In this document: piece by piece, positions 26,575 through 36,948 of the stretch | Layout of the letters: every line of letters starts with the position of its first letter | Position numbering within the stretch: position 1 is the first letter of the stretch | Source: Candidatus Poribacteria bacterium | Lineage (GTDB): Bacteria; Poribacteria; WGA-4E; WGA-3G | DNA length: 64,000 bases | NCBI GenBank assembly: GCA_958295945.1 | Contig: OY282386.1 | Coordinates: 558,001-622,000, forward strand | Direction of reading: 5' to 3' | Translations under genes and position numbers: made by a program | Notes under the pieces: generated by a model | What the model saw: only the letters and a program-made list of their open reading frames with translations | Database searches by the model: none | What the model was told of the DNA's origin: nothing

Positions 26575-27417
26575 TCATCGGTATGTGTGTACACTGTCTA
26601 AAAAAAGATTTACACCGATATAGGTACAAAGTACTGCAACAAATCCAATGATTTCAGAATACGCTGCTTTTCTACCACGCCATCCCCATAACTGACGAAT
26701 ACTAATCTGAATAACATAGATAAACCAAGTTGCTATTGTAAAAAGAACTTTGGCATCAAGCCATCTCCACTTCACTTCGTCATTGATATACTGCGTCCAT
26801 AGTGCACCAATTAACACACCCACTGTGAGCAAAATCACACCGAGGATAGCAAATCTGTGACCAAATTCGTCTGAAGCACCGAGTGAAGGTAGAATGTTGT
26901 ATAGAGGTGTGTGGTTCTTCTGTCTAATCTTCTTCTCGGTCAGTAGGAACATTAGGCCAAAACCAAAGGCAGTGATGAATGCTGCATAAGAAAAAAGAAT
27001 TAATGTTACATGAGGGACTAACCAATAGGTTTCTAAGTTCTCTGGTAATTCCGAGGTGCCTCTGGAGAAACTATACGAAATGAGGATTGTAATGAACGCT
27101 AAAGGCATTATGAAACTACCTATAGCGCGTAGATGTGGTATTCTACCTACAATCAAATAGATAAGCGTTATTGCCCACGCAAAAAAAGCAGTTGAGTCTG
27201 TCCAACGTGTCATAGGGAAATGTCCCTGCTGTGTCCACCACACAATAATAAATAGTGTCAGCAGACCAAATCCAAGACACGTAATCGCATAAGCAATGTG
27301 GGCAATTGTAGGTCGTAGTGCGGGGGTTTCAGTCTGTTTCCCCAATACAAGATATCCGGCTTGGAATATGCTTGCTGCTAAATAGACTAAAACTGTCACA
27401 AGAAATAGGAAATGCAT
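26575..27417 (-). CDS. CcsA/HemX-like cytochrome c assembly protein
   Basis: 280 residues with eight hydrophobic segments. The stretch QQGHFPMTRWTDSTAFFAW and HVTLILFSYAAF match the ResC/CcsA/HemX family, which carries heme across the membrane for cytochrome c assembly or stabilises glutamyl-tRNA reductase. Position beside heme genes favours a HemX role, and the multiheme cytochrome at 10.8 kb would need a CcsA role. No ccsB/resB partner is seen. The strict tryptophan-rich WWD loop is only partly present, so function is left open. Confidence 0.8.
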   Translation of the reverse strand: MHFLFLVTVLVYLAASIFQAGYLVLGKQTETPALRPTIAHIAYAITCLGFGLLTLFIIVWWTQQGHFPMTRWTDSTAFFAWAITLIYLIVGRIPHLRAIGSFIMPLAFITILISYSFSRGTSELPENLETYWLVPHVTLILFSYAAFITAFGFGLMFLLTEKKIRQKNHTPLYNILPSLGASDEFGHRFAILGVILLTVGVLIGALWTQYINDEVKWRWLDAKVLFTIATWFIYVIQISIRQLWGWRGRKAAYSEIIGFVAVLCTYIGVNLFLDSVHTYR

Positions 27418-27435
27418 GGTTTTCTGGTTTGACTT

Positions 27436-27526
27436 ATACCAAATTAGCCTAAATCGTAGGGGCAGGGATCCTTGCCCATCCTTGTTCTCAGCATCAAAAA
27501 CAATACAGATCTCGTTAATTTGGTAT
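27436..27526. repeat. short inverted-repeat element between ccsA and sirC-like gene
   Basis: Perfect 11-bp inverted repeats (ATACCAAATTA / TAATTTGGTAT) enclose 91 bases with an inner palindrome GGCAGGGATCCTTGCC. Related termini occur at 36806 and 46.47 kb. It may be a small MITE. Confidence 0.5.
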
Positions 27527-27534
27527 TATAGGCT

Positions 27535-28686
27535 TCAACTTTGAGTAGTTAATTGTTTTGAAATAAAGTTTTTTGATTGATCAATTTTACCGTGTCGCAC
27601 CCAGTTAAACAAACATTCAGCACTACACTCAAGGTTATCAAGACCGAGACAGCATTCTTCATATTGTGACGTGTTTTCAACATGCCCAATGAGCGTCTCT
27701 AAAAACTCTTTTCGCTTATCTGGTGTAGGAAGTGCATCAAGAACTTCTGGACGGTATTTACCAAGAATATCAATAAAATCACCGTATCCGTTGTTTTCAA
27801 ACTGGATTCTTAGTCTGTCATAAATACTATCTGCTAATGCAGGATCTAATCCATTTTTAGCAGAGATACTGATTATCAGGTTGTCATCGATTACCAGTTT
27901 CGGAGTGATAAATGTCCCTACGTTTGGTTTATTGAGCGACTCATAGAAGATATTTGTATCTCTATCACGCGGAAGGTCTAAATATGACTGTTTCTCGGCA
28001 ATTACAAGAAATGCATCTTCAATATCTTGGTATTTCACCATTTTTGAATGATGGCAGACCACATCTGCGCCACATTTGTGTAGCAAAGTTATACGCCCCT
28101 CTATCTCTGATGTATTTTTCTCACTCAAGACAACACATTTTCTTTTTGCCAACAAGAGATAAACTGGATAAGGTAACAGTTGGTTTTCTATTTGAACAGG
28201 TCTACCATTTTCATATCCAAGCGTGTACAATGAGGATGTGTTCAACATCACCTCAAGATGTTCTCGGATACGACGACTTGTTGCTGGACTTTTACCACTT
28301 GTCGAAATGCTGATTACAATCTTACCATCCGTTACAACAGACGCAGCAGCGAAAGTACATTGTGGAATAACATCCACTACGTTGACTAATCGTGTCCTGT
28401 ATTTATCGTGTGCTTCTGTGAAGACTGCAGTATTAATAGAAGTATCATCCGTTGCAGCACTGATAAGAAAATATCCTCTCGTATCATCTTCCTTCAGTTG
28501 TCTCTTGTGCCATCGTATTTGTCCAGTATCAGATAGAAATGCGATTAATTCCGTTGCGTCAGGACTAATTACAGTTACATGTGCACCACATATTAGCATT
28601 GACACAACTTTACGTTCAGCTACTGTGCCGCCACCCACAACCAAGCAATTTCGATTCTGAAGATTAATATGTGCAGGATAAAACAT
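27535..28686 (-). CDS. precorrin-2 dehydrogenase (siroheme synthase N-terminal type), internally duplicated
   Basis: Oxidises precorrin-2 to sirohydrochlorin. Residues 1-150 are a typical CysG-N/SirC unit: CLVVGGGTVAERK, LISAATDD, VNVVDVIPQCTFAAASVV and ISISTSGKSPATSRRIREHL. Residues 170-300 repeat the fold in a degenerate form (YPVYLLLAKRKCVVL, AFLVIAEKQ, GTFITPKLVIDDNLIISISAKN). The GGG dinucleotide loop is lost (SEKNTSEIEG). A tail with LEC and CCLG cysteines follows. Length is 383, against about 200 for a single unit. It works after cobA-hemD in the siroheme or heme d1 route. Confidence 0.87.
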   Translation of the reverse strand: MFYPAHINLQNRNCLVVGGGTVAERKVVSMLICGAHVTVISPDATELIAFLSDTGQIRWHKRQLKEDDTRGYFLISAATDDTSINTAVFTEAHDKYRTRLVNVVDVIPQCTFAAASVVTDGKIVISISTSGKSPATSRRIREHLEVMLNTSSLYTLGYENGRPVQIENQLLPYPVYLLLAKRKCVVLSEKNTSEIEGRITLLHKCGADVVCHHSKMVKYQDIEDAFLVIAEKQSYLDLPRDRDTNIFYESLNKPNVGTFITPKLVIDDNLIISISAKNGLDPALADSIYDRLRIQFENNGYGDFIDILGKYRPEVLDALPTPDKRKEFLETLIGHVENTSQYEECCLGLDNLECSAECLFNWVRHGKIDQSKNFISKQLTTQS

Positions 28687-28742
28687 CGCAATACATCGTT
28701 AGGTAGAACACTAGAAAGAACTGAGATAAATTATGGGTTTAA

Positions 28743-29723
28743 CTACGATTCCCGTGACACAACATAATTCGCAAGATTTTCAAGTGCCTTACGAGCAGCT
28801 GATTGAGGTAGTATTGTCAGTGCTGCATTTGCACGGTCAGCATACCCTTGTGCTATTCTCAGACAGTGGGTTTCAACATCATACTTTTCAAATAAAGATT
28901 CAACATAGTTGATAGCTTGAGATTCATCGCTGTCAGCGTTAAGGACTTTTTCAAGCATCTGTTTTTCACCATCATCACAGACTTTTCTTGTATAGATAAT
29001 AGGAAAAGTTAACTTTCCTTCACGGAGATCACCGTAGGCATTTTTCCCCAATTTCTCAGGTGCTTCCACGAAATCAAGTAGGTCATCTACGATTTGAAAG
29101 GCTGTTCCAATCTGTTGACCATACTGTGTAATGGCATCAATCCGCTCCATATTATTTGTTCCAAGATGTGCACCCAGTATACAAGAAGCAGCGATCAACT
29201 TCCCAGTTTTGAAACTAATAATTTTTAAATATTCTTCCTCAGATATGTCAAAATCACCACTCTTGTATGCATGAATTACTTCACCTTCACACATTGCTTG
29301 TGTTGTATCTGCAAGGATTTCCATTGCAGGATCATCGGATTTGCGCGATACAAGCATTGAAAGGACACGTGCATGCAGATAATCTCCTACAAGGACAGCT
29401 ACTTTATTCCCCCATTTTGTCTGTAATGTTTCGCGTCCTCGACGGATCGCTGCTTCATCAAGAACATCATCATGCACAAGTGAAGCAACATGAATAAGTT
29501 CAACAACGGCAGCAAGTGTATGTGCATCGCTTCCAACATACCCACATGTTCGTGCAGAAAGTAAAACGAGTATCGGACGTAGCCGTTTTCCACCTCCTTC
29601 AACTACATGTTGAACCGCCATATCTACAAAACTGTATTCACTTGCAGTGTTTTCAGTCAAAATCGACTCAACAGCACTCAGATCATCGGAAATCAGATTA
29701 ACGACTTGATCAAAACTTGACAT
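28743..29723 (-). CDS. polyprenyl diphosphate synthase
   Basis: 326-residue trans-prenyltransferase. First Asp-rich motif in LVHDDVLDEA (about 83-92), GNKVAVLVGDYLHA, and second in FQIVDDLLDF (about 210). It makes a long-chain prenyl diphosphate for the quinone side chain. Such genes commonly sit among heme genes, as here between hemL and the siroheme dehydrogenase, linking quinone and cytochrome supply. Chain length cannot be judged from sequence alone. Confidence 0.93.
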   Translation of the reverse strand: MSSFDQVVNLISDDLSAVESILTENTASEYSFVDMAVQHVVEGGGKRLRPILVLLSARTCGYVGSDAHTLAAVVELIHVASLVHDDVLDEAAIRRGRETLQTKWGNKVAVLVGDYLHARVLSMLVSRKSDDPAMEILADTTQAMCEGEVIHAYKSGDFDISEEEYLKIISFKTGKLIAASCILGAHLGTNNMERIDAITQYGQQIGTAFQIVDDLLDFVEAPEKLGKNAYGDLREGKLTFPIIYTRKVCDDGEKQMLEKVLNADSDESQAINYVESLFEKYDVETHCLRIAQGYADRANAALTILPQSAARKALENLANYVVSRES

Positions 29724-29735
29724 TCAGTTCCTTTA

Positions 29736-31019
29736 CTATAGTTTCGCTAATACCTCATAAGCGACTTGTATGGTCTTATCTATATCTTCTTCTGAGTGGA
29801 CTAACGAAACAAATCCCGCTTCAAATTGTGACGGAGCAACATATACACCACGTTCAAGAAGACACCAGAAATACTCACGAAAACGATCTGTATCAGCAGT
29901 GCGTGCACCATCCGCATCCGTTACAGTTTCTGATGTGAAATAGAGCATCAACATTGATCCTACGCGGCTATGCCATGCATCAATACCATGTTTATTAGTC
30001 GCATCGGCAAGTCCATTCGCCAGAACAGATGCACATTTTTCAAGTCTATCATATATTCCCGGTTTCGCAAGTTCCTTTAGAGTCGTTAGACCCGCAGTTA
30101 CGGCTAACGGGTTTCCAGATAAAGTGCCTGCTTGATAAACATCTCCTTCTGGTGCAACACATTTCATAATCTCTTGTTTGCCACCATAAGCACCGACTGG
30201 TAATCCACCACCGATTATTTTACCAAGACAAGTCATATCTGGCGTAACATTATACAAAGACTGTGCGCCACCGTAGGCTACACGGAAGCCGGTTATCACC
30301 TCGTCAAAGATTAGCACGATACCGTGTTGTTCAGTAATCTCACGTATTTCATTGAGATAGCCATCACGCGGCGGTATGATACCCATGTTTCCCATAACAG
30401 GTTCAAGGATTAGACACGCTATTTCATCTGGATTTGCCTCAACGGTAGTTTTCAATGCTTCAGCATCGTTGAATGGTATCGTTAAGGTATTTCTTGCAAA
30501 ATCTTCAGGAACTCCTCCACTATCTGATAGACCAAAGGTTGCAACACCTGAACCAGCCTTTGCTAATAGGTAGTCCACATGTCCGTGATAACACCCATCA
30601 ATCTTTAGGATTTTGCTGCGTCCTGTATAACCGCGTGCAACACGAATAGCACTCATTGTAGCTTCTGTTCCGGAATTGACAAGTCGGACTTTCTCAATAG
30701 ATGGAACGGCATCCACAATGATTTCAGCAAGGTCAGTCTCTAAAGTTGTCGGGGCACCGAAACTTGTTCCACGCGCTGCCACATGACTCACTGCTGCTAC
30801 AATAGATGGATGGGCATGTCCTAATATAAGTGGTCCCCAAGAGGCTACGTAATCTATGTATTCGTTGCCATCAATGTCGTAAATCTTGCATCCGTTTCCA
30901 CGTTCAATGAAACGCGGATGTTCACCCACCTTGCCGAAGTTACGGACAGGACTGTTGACTCCACCCGGGATAAATTGTTGTGAATTCTTCCAAGCTGATA
31001 ATGATTTGTTACTCTCCAA
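29736..31019 (-). CDS. hemL: glutamate-1-semialdehyde 2,1-aminomutase
   Basis: Converts glutamate-1-semialdehyde to 5-aminolevulinate with PLP. 427 residues, usual size. N-terminal [24 protein letters not shown] near 120, PLP Lys in [17 protein letters not shown] (about 265) and [12 protein letters not shown]. It begins at TTG 31019, supported by GGAGGA 8 bases upstream; no in-frame ATG is available nearby. It is 72 bases after hemB and 12 bases before the polyprenyl synthase. Confidence 0.97.
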   Translation of the reverse strand: MESNKSLSAWKNSQQFIPGGVNSPVRNFGKVGEHPRFIERGNGCKIYDIDGNEYIDYVASWGPLILGHAHPSIVAAVSHVAARGTSFGAPTTLETDLAEIIVDAVPSIEKVRLVNSGTEATMSAIRVARGYTGRSKILKIDGCYHGHVDYLLAKAGSGVATFGLSDSGGVPEDFARNTLTIPFNDAEALKTTVEANPDEIACLILEPVMGNMGIIPPRDGYLNEIREITEQHGIVLIFDEVITGFRVAYGGAQSLYNVTPDMTCLGKIIGGGLPVGAYGGKQEIMKCVAPEGDVYQAGTLSGNPLAVTAGLTTLKELAKPGIYDRLEKCASVLANGLADATNKHGIDAWHSRVGSMLMLYFTSETVTDADGARTADTDRFREYFWCLLERGVYVAPSQFEAGFVSLVHSEEDIDKTIQVAYEVLAKL

Positions 31020-31091
31020 TTCATTCCTCCGAATAAGTTAATATCATATCAAATTAAAATAATAAGTAATGTCTTTTGATTTTACTATATT

Positions 31092-32069
31092 CTAATGGTC
31101 AAGCCATTCTACAACAGACTTTGCGAAGTAAGTTAAAATCATGTCTGCACCAGCGCGTTTGATACTCATTAATAACTCTAGTGCCACTCGCTTTTCATCT
31201 ATCCAACCGTTTTGTGCTGCAGCCTTCACCATAGCGTATTCACCACTAACGTTGTAGGCTGCAACTGGCATCTGAAATTCCGATTTCACTTGATGGATAA
31301 CATCCAAATATGCAAGTGCTGGCTTTACCATGACAATATCAACTCCCTCCTCAATATCCAAGGCAACTTCACGCAATGCTTCTTCAACATTCGCAGGATC
31401 CATCTGATAAGAGCGACGGTCACCAAATTGCGGTGCAGATTCTGCTGCCTCGCGAAAAGGTCCGTAAAATGCTGAAGCGTATTTTGCAGAATACGCCATA
31501 ATCGGTATATGATCATATCCTTCTTCATCCAAAGCGTACCGTATTGCACCCACACGTCCATCCATCATATCAGATGGCGCGATCAAATCTGCACCTGCAT
31601 GTGCATGGGATATACTCTCTTTGACAAGCAGGTCAAGCGTTGGGTCATTTAACACTTCACCATTTTCTATGACACCACAATGTCCATGGTCTGTATATTC
31701 ACACAGACACACATCTGTTATTACAAGCAGATCAGGAACTGCCTCTTTAATCGCACGAACTGCTTGTTGGACAATCCCATCTTCTGCATAAGCCTCAGAC
31801 CCATGCGAATCTTTGGATTCAGGAATTCCAAATAGTATCGTTGCAGGAATCCCAAGGGATGCAAGTTCCATTGCAGCATCCACAAGTTTATCTACGGAGT
31901 ATTGATAGCATCCCGGCATAGATGATATTTCTATTGCCGTATTCTCCCCATGAACAACAAACATCGGATAAATCAGGTCATCCACAGATAACTGTGTTTC
32001 TTGAACAAGTCGGCGAATGTTCAGATTTGCCCGAAGTCGTCTTGGACGATAGATAGGAAAAACGCTCAT
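31092..32069 (-). CDS. hemB: 5-aminolevulinate dehydratase (porphobilinogen synthase)
   Basis: Condenses two 5-aminolevulinates to porphobilinogen. 325 residues. Zinc-type active site with three Cys in [14 protein letters not shown] (about 118-131). Lys residues in [17 protein letters not shown] and [10 protein letters not shown] form the Schiff bases. The start overlaps the stop of the secreted-protein gene 32066-32962 in ATGA, so the last array gene and hemB are translationally coupled, an unusual neighbour for a core enzyme. Confidence 0.97.
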   Translation of the reverse strand: MSVFPIYRPRRLRANLNIRRLVQETQLSVDDLIYPMFVVHGENTAIEISSMPGCYQYSVDKLVDAAMELASLGIPATILFGIPESKDSHGSEAYAEDGIVQQAVRAIKEAVPDLLVITDVCLCEYTDHGHCGVIENGEVLNDPTLDLLVKESISHAHAGADLIAPSDMMDGRVGAIRYALDEEGYDHIPIMAYSAKYASAFYGPFREAAESAPQFGDRRSYQMDPANVEEALREVALDIEEGVDIVMVKPALAYLDVIHQVKSEFQMPVAAYNVSGEYAMVKAAAQNGWIDEKRVALELLMSIKRAGADMILTYFAKSVVEWLDH

Positions 32070-32962
32070 TCAGTCTCCGATGCATCCGATTTAATTTCAT
32101 ACTTTTTCAACTCTAATGTTCTTACTTCTGTAGTGGATTCTGCAGTTGGAAAGGTATCTTGTAGGGTCGGTTTTTCAGATTCTTGGTGAAACTTTACAAG
32201 ACCGACATCGGGTGCTAACCACACCGTTGTCCTTGTCTCACCTGCTCCAGGTCCTCCTCCTCCATACACTTTCGGCATCACTGTTTCAGTCCTATACTCT
32301 ATTTTCAAACAATTCTCAAATTCTCCAGCTGCTGTTTCAACGGTTTCTTTTGCTAAAATATTTCCCGTTTCCAATATTGTAAAATAAATAGCGGATGCTG
32401 ATGAATAACCTACTAATTCTGGATCGTTTTCAGATGTTTCATAGTTTAATGTAATCTTGAGCAAAGGTTTAATTCTATATGAATCCCATTCTTCATTCAA
32501 GGTTATTGGGTAGGGAAGTAAATAAAAATTTTCTTGGTTTTCTATTTCTATATCAAATTTAGGTTGCAATTGAGTATCAGGCGGCACATTTTCTCGTGAA
32601 CTATCAAAAGATACTTCTAATTCTTTAGTAAGTAGGGTCTTATATGCTTTTTTCACCGTATCTCCGATATGAAACTTTATACCTGTTTCGTCTACCTTTA
32701 GAAGAGTTGGATGGACACGATAATCATAATTCTCCCAATTCTCAAATGACGGTTCATAGTCAAAAGCATGATACTTTTCACCTGCAATCTCTTCTCCATC
32801 AACTGCACGTCGTGTTAACTCGTTACCATCCTGATCTTCGTAGACCCAAAAACTACCCACTGCTGTGGGAAAATAATTCTTTGCAGGTTCATTTCCCATC
32901 AATGTTATACTGAAACAAGTCATGAGTAAAACGAGAAACACTGTTCGAGTTTCTTTTAACAT
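32066..32962 (-). CDS. secreted array protein 5 (YFP-GS-WVY domain, DUF3108/TapB-like)
   Basis: 298 residues with an N-terminal signal ([17 protein letters not shown]). Shared array plan: [19 protein letters not shown] near residue 30, a middle [21 protein letters not shown], then a C-terminal [14 protein letters not shown] and ELKKYEIK. The order resembles DUF3108/TapB-type beta-rich envelope domains, but I cannot name a function. It is the member closest to hemB and overlaps its start by 4 bases. The paralogues follow at 33-37.8 kb. Confidence 0.78.
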   Translation of the reverse strand: MLKETRTVFLVLLMTCFSITLMGNEPAKNYFPTAVGSFWVYEDQDGNELTRRAVDGEEIAGEKYHAFDYEPSFENWENYDYRVHPTLLKVDETGIKFHIGDTVKKAYKTLLTKELEVSFDSSRENVPPDTQLQPKFDIEIENQENFYLLPYPITLNEEWDSYRIKPLLKITLNYETSENDPELVGYSSASAIYFTILETGNILAKETVETAAGEFENCLKIEYRTETVMPKVYGGGGPGAGETRTTVWLAPDVGLVKFHQESEKPTLQDTFPTAESTTEVRTLELKKYEIKSDASETE

Positions 32963-32995
32963 ATTCCATTACTCCATCTGTTGGTTCTGATGTGA

Positions 32996-33904
32996 TTATT
33001 CACTCTTCTCACTATCAGGACCGTTGGTTTTTATTTCATACTCTTTTAACTCAAATGTGATCGGTTCAGGATTCTCGGGTTTTGGGATACCTGCGTCTTC
33101 AGGAATTATTTCTAAAAAAATGTGTTGCCTTTCCTGATGATATTTCACTATTCCAACATTAGGTGCATACCATACTGTAGTTACAGTTTCTCCTGCAGGT
33201 TCTATTTCATCGTCATCGGGTTCAAACTCAATTGGAAAAAATGATAATGTCGTTTCTGTGCGGTACTCAATCTTTAGACAATCCTCAAAGGTTCCTGCTG
33301 GTACAACTACAGTTTCTGAACCAGTAACGATTCCCGTTTCACTTATATCGAAAATAAAAGACATTATAAAAGGTTCAGACATACCGGGATCGTTGGCTTT
33401 CATTTTTATCGCACCTTTCTTCTCAGTTACATCCCATTCTTCATTTTCAACAACTGTATCAGGCAGTAAGAGAAAATCGTTTTGTGCTTCAGTTATAATG
33501 TCAATGTCAACAGATCCTCCTTGAGGGGCATCTTTCATTATAACTTCAAGATAAGAATCTGCCTCGTATTTTAATCGTGCTTTTAATGCCTTTTCTATTT
33601 CATCACCAACAACCAGTGCTATCCCATCATCATTGACTTTGTATAAAGACGCATGTAAAAAACAACTATAGTCCTGCCAATTCTCTAATTCAGGTTCATA
33701 ACTGAAAGCAGATAGGACTTCATCACCTATCTCCTCACCTTCAACCGCGCGCCGTGTAAACTCATTTTCATCCTGATCTTCATAAATCCAATAACTGTCT
33801 AACGAGTAGGGGAAATACTTGGTAGACGATTCGTCACCTAACAAGATCACACTAAAAGATAAAACAAAAAGCAAAATCGTTGCTGTACAAACTCTCTTGA
33901 TCAT
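32996..33904 (-). CDS. secreted array protein 4 (YFP-GS-WVY domain)
   Basis: 302 residues, signal LLFVLSFSVILLG. Core matches its neighbours: [55 protein letters not shown] and FELKEYEIKT. The C-terminus is acidic and hydrophilic. It differs enough from protein 5 (roughly a third to half identical by eye) that the duplication is old. Separated from the next array gene by 33 bases. Function unknown. Confidence 0.76.
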   Translation of the reverse strand: MIKRVCTATILLFVLSFSVILLGDESSTKYFPYSLDSYWIYEDQDENEFTRRAVEGEEIGDEVLSAFSYEPELENWQDYSCFLHASLYKVNDDGIALVVGDEIEKALKARLKYEADSYLEVIMKDAPQGGSVDIDIITEAQNDFLLLPDTVVENEEWDVTEKKGAIKMKANDPGMSEPFIMSFIFDISETGIVTGSETVVVPAGTFEDCLKIEYRTETTLSFFPIEFEPDDDEIEPAGETVTTVWYAPNVGIVKYHQERQHIFLEIIPEDAGIPKPENPEPITFELKEYEIKTNGPDSEKSE

Positions 33905-34016
33905 GGGGTTACTCCATTTTGATAGTTGTTGATGAAAGGGAACCGAGTGAATTTGGTATTAGATCGGGTAGAACGAGAACACCCAATCAACATGATATGT
34001 CTTATGTTAAGCCTTT

Positions 34017-34982
34017 CTATTCTTTCTCACTTTCATCTTCAACTTCTTCAGGAACAATTTCATAACTCTGTAATTCATAAGATATGACATTAGGTGCAAG
34101 AAGTGCATCAATTTCCGGTTGCGCTAATGAGGCTTCAGAAAAATCAGACTCCGACATAGTATTCAAAATAATATTTTCTGTTTCTTGGTAGAACTTTACA
34201 ATACCAACATTTGGTGCTAACCATAATGTAGTAACAGATTCACCCGGTTGTTCCTGATTTGGATTAGGTTCAGATGCAGTCAGTTCAGTTTCCGTTTGGA
34301 ATTGAATTTTCAGACAATCTTCAAATGTGCCAGCAGTAACATCAACAGTTTCAGTACCGAGAATTATACCTGTTTCTTGAATGTCTATATCAAAGGTAAT
34401 CGTTGGAATGTCAGGAACACCTTGCACGGCAGGCAATCCCTGTATGTCCATAGTAAATGAAACAGTTGCATTGACATTTAGAGAATCCCATTCCTCATTA
34501 GGTGACACGTCCAATGGAAGCAAAAAGAGATTTTCCTCAGATTTTGCTTCCACATCATGGATGAGACTAATTGTAATATTCAATTCAGGCGGTGCACTAT
34601 TTGCAAATACATTTTGTGCAAGTTGCGAAAGAGTATCCATCTCTTTTCCGAGACGGGCTTTCACAGCTTCTTCCACCTCTTCACTGACAAGACATGAGAC
34701 CCACTCATCACCAACATAAAATAGGTATGGAGCAAAATGTCTGTCAAAATCAATCCAATCTTCCAATTCAGGATCATAACTGAATCCTTTATATGTTACA
34801 CCAGATATCTCTTCACCATCCACGACTTGCCGAGTTAATTCATTTCCGTTCTGATCTTCATATACCCAATAACTTCCAAGTGTGCTTGGAAAATATAATT
34901 TTGCAGTTTCATTACCCCTTAGTGTAGCACTTAGAAGTAAGACAAGTAGAATTGAAAAAATAAAACTAAATCGCTTTAACAT
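34017..34982 (-). CDS. secreted array protein 3 (YFP-GS-WVY domain)
   Basis: 321 residues, signal FSILLVLLLSATLRG. YFPSTLGSYWVYEDQNGNE, SPNEEWDSL, TAGTFEDCLKIQFQTET, LAPNVGIVKFYQE and YELQSYEIVP follow the same plan, with a slightly longer middle. About 110 bases separate it from protein 4; those bases contain no feature I recognise. Confidence 0.76.
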   Translation of the reverse strand: MLKRFSFIFSILLVLLLSATLRGNETAKLYFPSTLGSYWVYEDQNGNELTRQVVDGEEISGVTYKGFSYDPELEDWIDFDRHFAPYLFYVGDEWVSCLVSEEVEEAVKARLGKEMDTLSQLAQNVFANSAPPELNITISLIHDVEAKSEENLFLLPLDVSPNEEWDSLNVNATVSFTMDIQGLPAVQGVPDIPTITFDIDIQETGIILGTETVDVTAGTFEDCLKIQFQTETELTASEPNPNQEQPGESVTTLWLAPNVGIVKFYQETENIILNTMSESDFSEASLAQPEIDALLAPNVISYELQSYEIVPEEVEDESEKE

Positions 34983-35015
34983 GTGAATTTTCCTTTATCA
35001 TCTGTGCGAAAACTA

Positions 35016-36773
35016 TTAATTCTTGTTATCTTTTTCTTTATCAACAGTTTTGATTTCATATTCTTTTAATTCAAGTGTTTCTTCTTCAAATGAGTTAAAC
35101 ATTTCAATATCTGCTTCTGTGATAACTTTTTCATTTTCTGTACTCTTGGATAGTGCCTTCAGCATTATATTTTCACTCTGCTTCTTGAACTTAACAATAC
35201 CAACATGAGGAGCAATCCATATTGTTGTTGTAGTTTCTCCAGGTGTACCTAATTCCTCTGATTGCCAACTGTCAGAAACATTAATTGTCGTTTCGGTACG
35301 AAATTCAACCTTTAAACAGTCATTAAACTTTCCTGCTGTAGTTTCAATAGATTCTCTACTAACAATTTTACCTGTTTCAATGATAGTAAAGTCCCATATA
35401 TTTCTACTAAATGGACGGTTGTTTGGTCTATTTTGTGTGTTCGTACTAAAATATTGCATATCAATCTTTGCTTCAAATTTCGCGACATCCCATTCCTCAT
35501 TTGTTTGAATAATGTCTGGCAAAAATTGTAATGATTCTTCTGACTTGACATCTACTTCATATTTTATTTCAAAACTTCTTTGCTCTTGGGTTGTAGTGTC
35601 GTTTTTCATCGATTCCTGAAATCTGTTTGTAATTTTTTCAATTACATCTACTTCTTTTTTCAGCCGTGCTTTAAGTCCTTTTGCCGCCGAAACACCTACA
35701 TGCAATACTATTCCATCATCCGAAACTTCATACAATTCTGAATTCGTATAGACATCATACTCTTCCCAATTTTCTATTGCAGGTTTATAGTTGAATGCCT
35801 TCAATCGCTTATCTGGAATCACTTCATCCTCTAAAGCACGACGAGTCAATTCGTTTCCATCCTGGTCCACATAAACCCAATAACTGCCAGGACTAACAGG
35901 AAAGTAGTTGGTATTAGTCTCTGTTTCAGTGGGTTTGATTTCATATTTCTTGAGTTCAAGTGTGTTTTCAGTGGTTGTGAATGGAAGTTCATCAATCGGA
36001 GCTGTCTTGAGGAACATATCTTCCATTTCTCTGTGACACTTTACAATACCAACATTCGGAGCTAACCACAAAGTTGTCACCGTTTCTCCAGGCGGATTAC
36101 CATCTCTTTCAAATGCCATACTCATTTCTGTTTCGGTTCTGAATTCTATTTTTATACATTCTTCAAACGTTCCTGCTGGAGTCTCAACTGTTTCTCTATC
36201 TACCACCGTCCCCGATTCAATCACAGAAAAATGAATGTCCATCCGACCAATATCATTATTCCCATGGTCATTTATGCTTATTTGAAGTGTAGTTTTGAGT
36301 GTGCCCGTATCCCATTCTTCGTTCAATGAAATTGGTAGTGGAAGAAAAAGGTATTGTTCAGAAGAATCAGTGATTACTTCATAACTAATTTCTTCATCAT
36401 CGGGAGGCTCCATAAGAATAAGTGTCTCAATTTCTCTTGTTAATCGTGCCTTGATAAGCTCTGCTATTTCATCACTATTGTAGAATGTGATACCATCGTC
36501 ATCTACTTTGAAACGGTTAGGTTGCAAATGTGGTATATAGTCAAACCATTCTTCTATTGCAGGTTCATAACTGAATGCATGAAAGGTTTGGGCAGGTATT
36601 ACTTTATCTTCAACAGATTCTCGGGTTATTTCGTTACCATCTTCATCTTCGTAAACCCAATAACTACCGACTTCACTCGGAAAATATACACTTGAAGATT
36701 CATTTCCAAATATTGTGATACAAAAACACAGGAATAGTATTGATACGAATGTCAGACATAGTTTATTCAACAT
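35016..36773 (-). CDS. secreted array protein 2, two tandem YFP-GS-WVY domains
   Basis: 585 residues with one signal peptide (LTFVSILFLCFCITIFG). Two complete copies of the array domain lie end to end. Copy A (about 25-295) runs from YFPSEVGSYWVYEDEDGNE to [10 protein letters not shown]. Copy B (about 300-575) runs from YFPVSPGSYWVYVDQDGNE to LELKEYEIKT. Copy B has no signal of its own, so two neighbouring genes appear to have fused by loss of a stop and leader. This shows that the domain can work in tandem in one exported chain. Confidence 0.76.
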   Translation of the reverse strand: MLNKLCLTFVSILFLCFCITIFGNESSSVYFPSEVGSYWVYEDEDGNEITRESVEDKVIPAQTFHAFSYEPAIEEWFDYIPHLQPNRFKVDDDGITFYNSDEIAELIKARLTREIETLILMEPPDDEEISYEVITDSSEQYLFLPLPISLNEEWDTGTLKTTLQISINDHGNNDIGRMDIHFSVIESGTVVDRETVETPAGTFEECIKIEFRTETEMSMAFERDGNPPGETVTTLWLAPNVGIVKCHREMEDMFLKTAPIDELPFTTTENTLELKKYEIKPTETETNTNYFPVSPGSYWVYVDQDGNELTRRALEDEVIPDKRLKAFNYKPAIENWEEYDVYTNSELYEVSDDGIVLHVGVSAAKGLKARLKKEVDVIEKITNRFQESMKNDTTTQEQRSFEIKYEVDVKSEESLQFLPDIIQTNEEWDVAKFEAKIDMQYFSTNTQNRPNNRPFSRNIWDFTIIETGKIVSRESIETTAGKFNDCLKVEFRTETTINVSDSWQSEELGTPGETTTTIWIAPHVGIVKFKKQSENIMLKALSKSTENEKVITEADIEMFNSFEEETLELKEYEIKTVDKEKDNKN

Positions 36774-36805
36774 ATTGCAATTCCTTTTTATCTCCCCTCA
36801 ACGTA

Positions 36806-36919
36806 ATACCATTTCTATAAATGTTTATCCCATTAACATTAGTTAAGAATGTCTTGAAGGACGGCACAAACTGGCAGTTTGTGTTACAAAAATGCGGCGT
36901 TTTCTTTTAGAAATGGTAT
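36806..36919. repeat. small inverted-repeat element (ATACCATTTCTA family)
   Basis: Perfect 12-bp ends ATACCATTTCTA and TAGAAATGGTAT enclose 114 bases in the gap between array genes 1 and 2. The left-end sequence and the next about 30 bases recur at 46470-46510. Confidence 0.55.
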
Positions 36920-36948
36920 AACTATATTAATTTAAACACTTTCGCAAT

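Noticed and set aside
36806-36919. Tc1/IS630-type TA duplication of this element
   Set aside because: Flanks do not show a clean TA on both sides, so the mechanism is left open.
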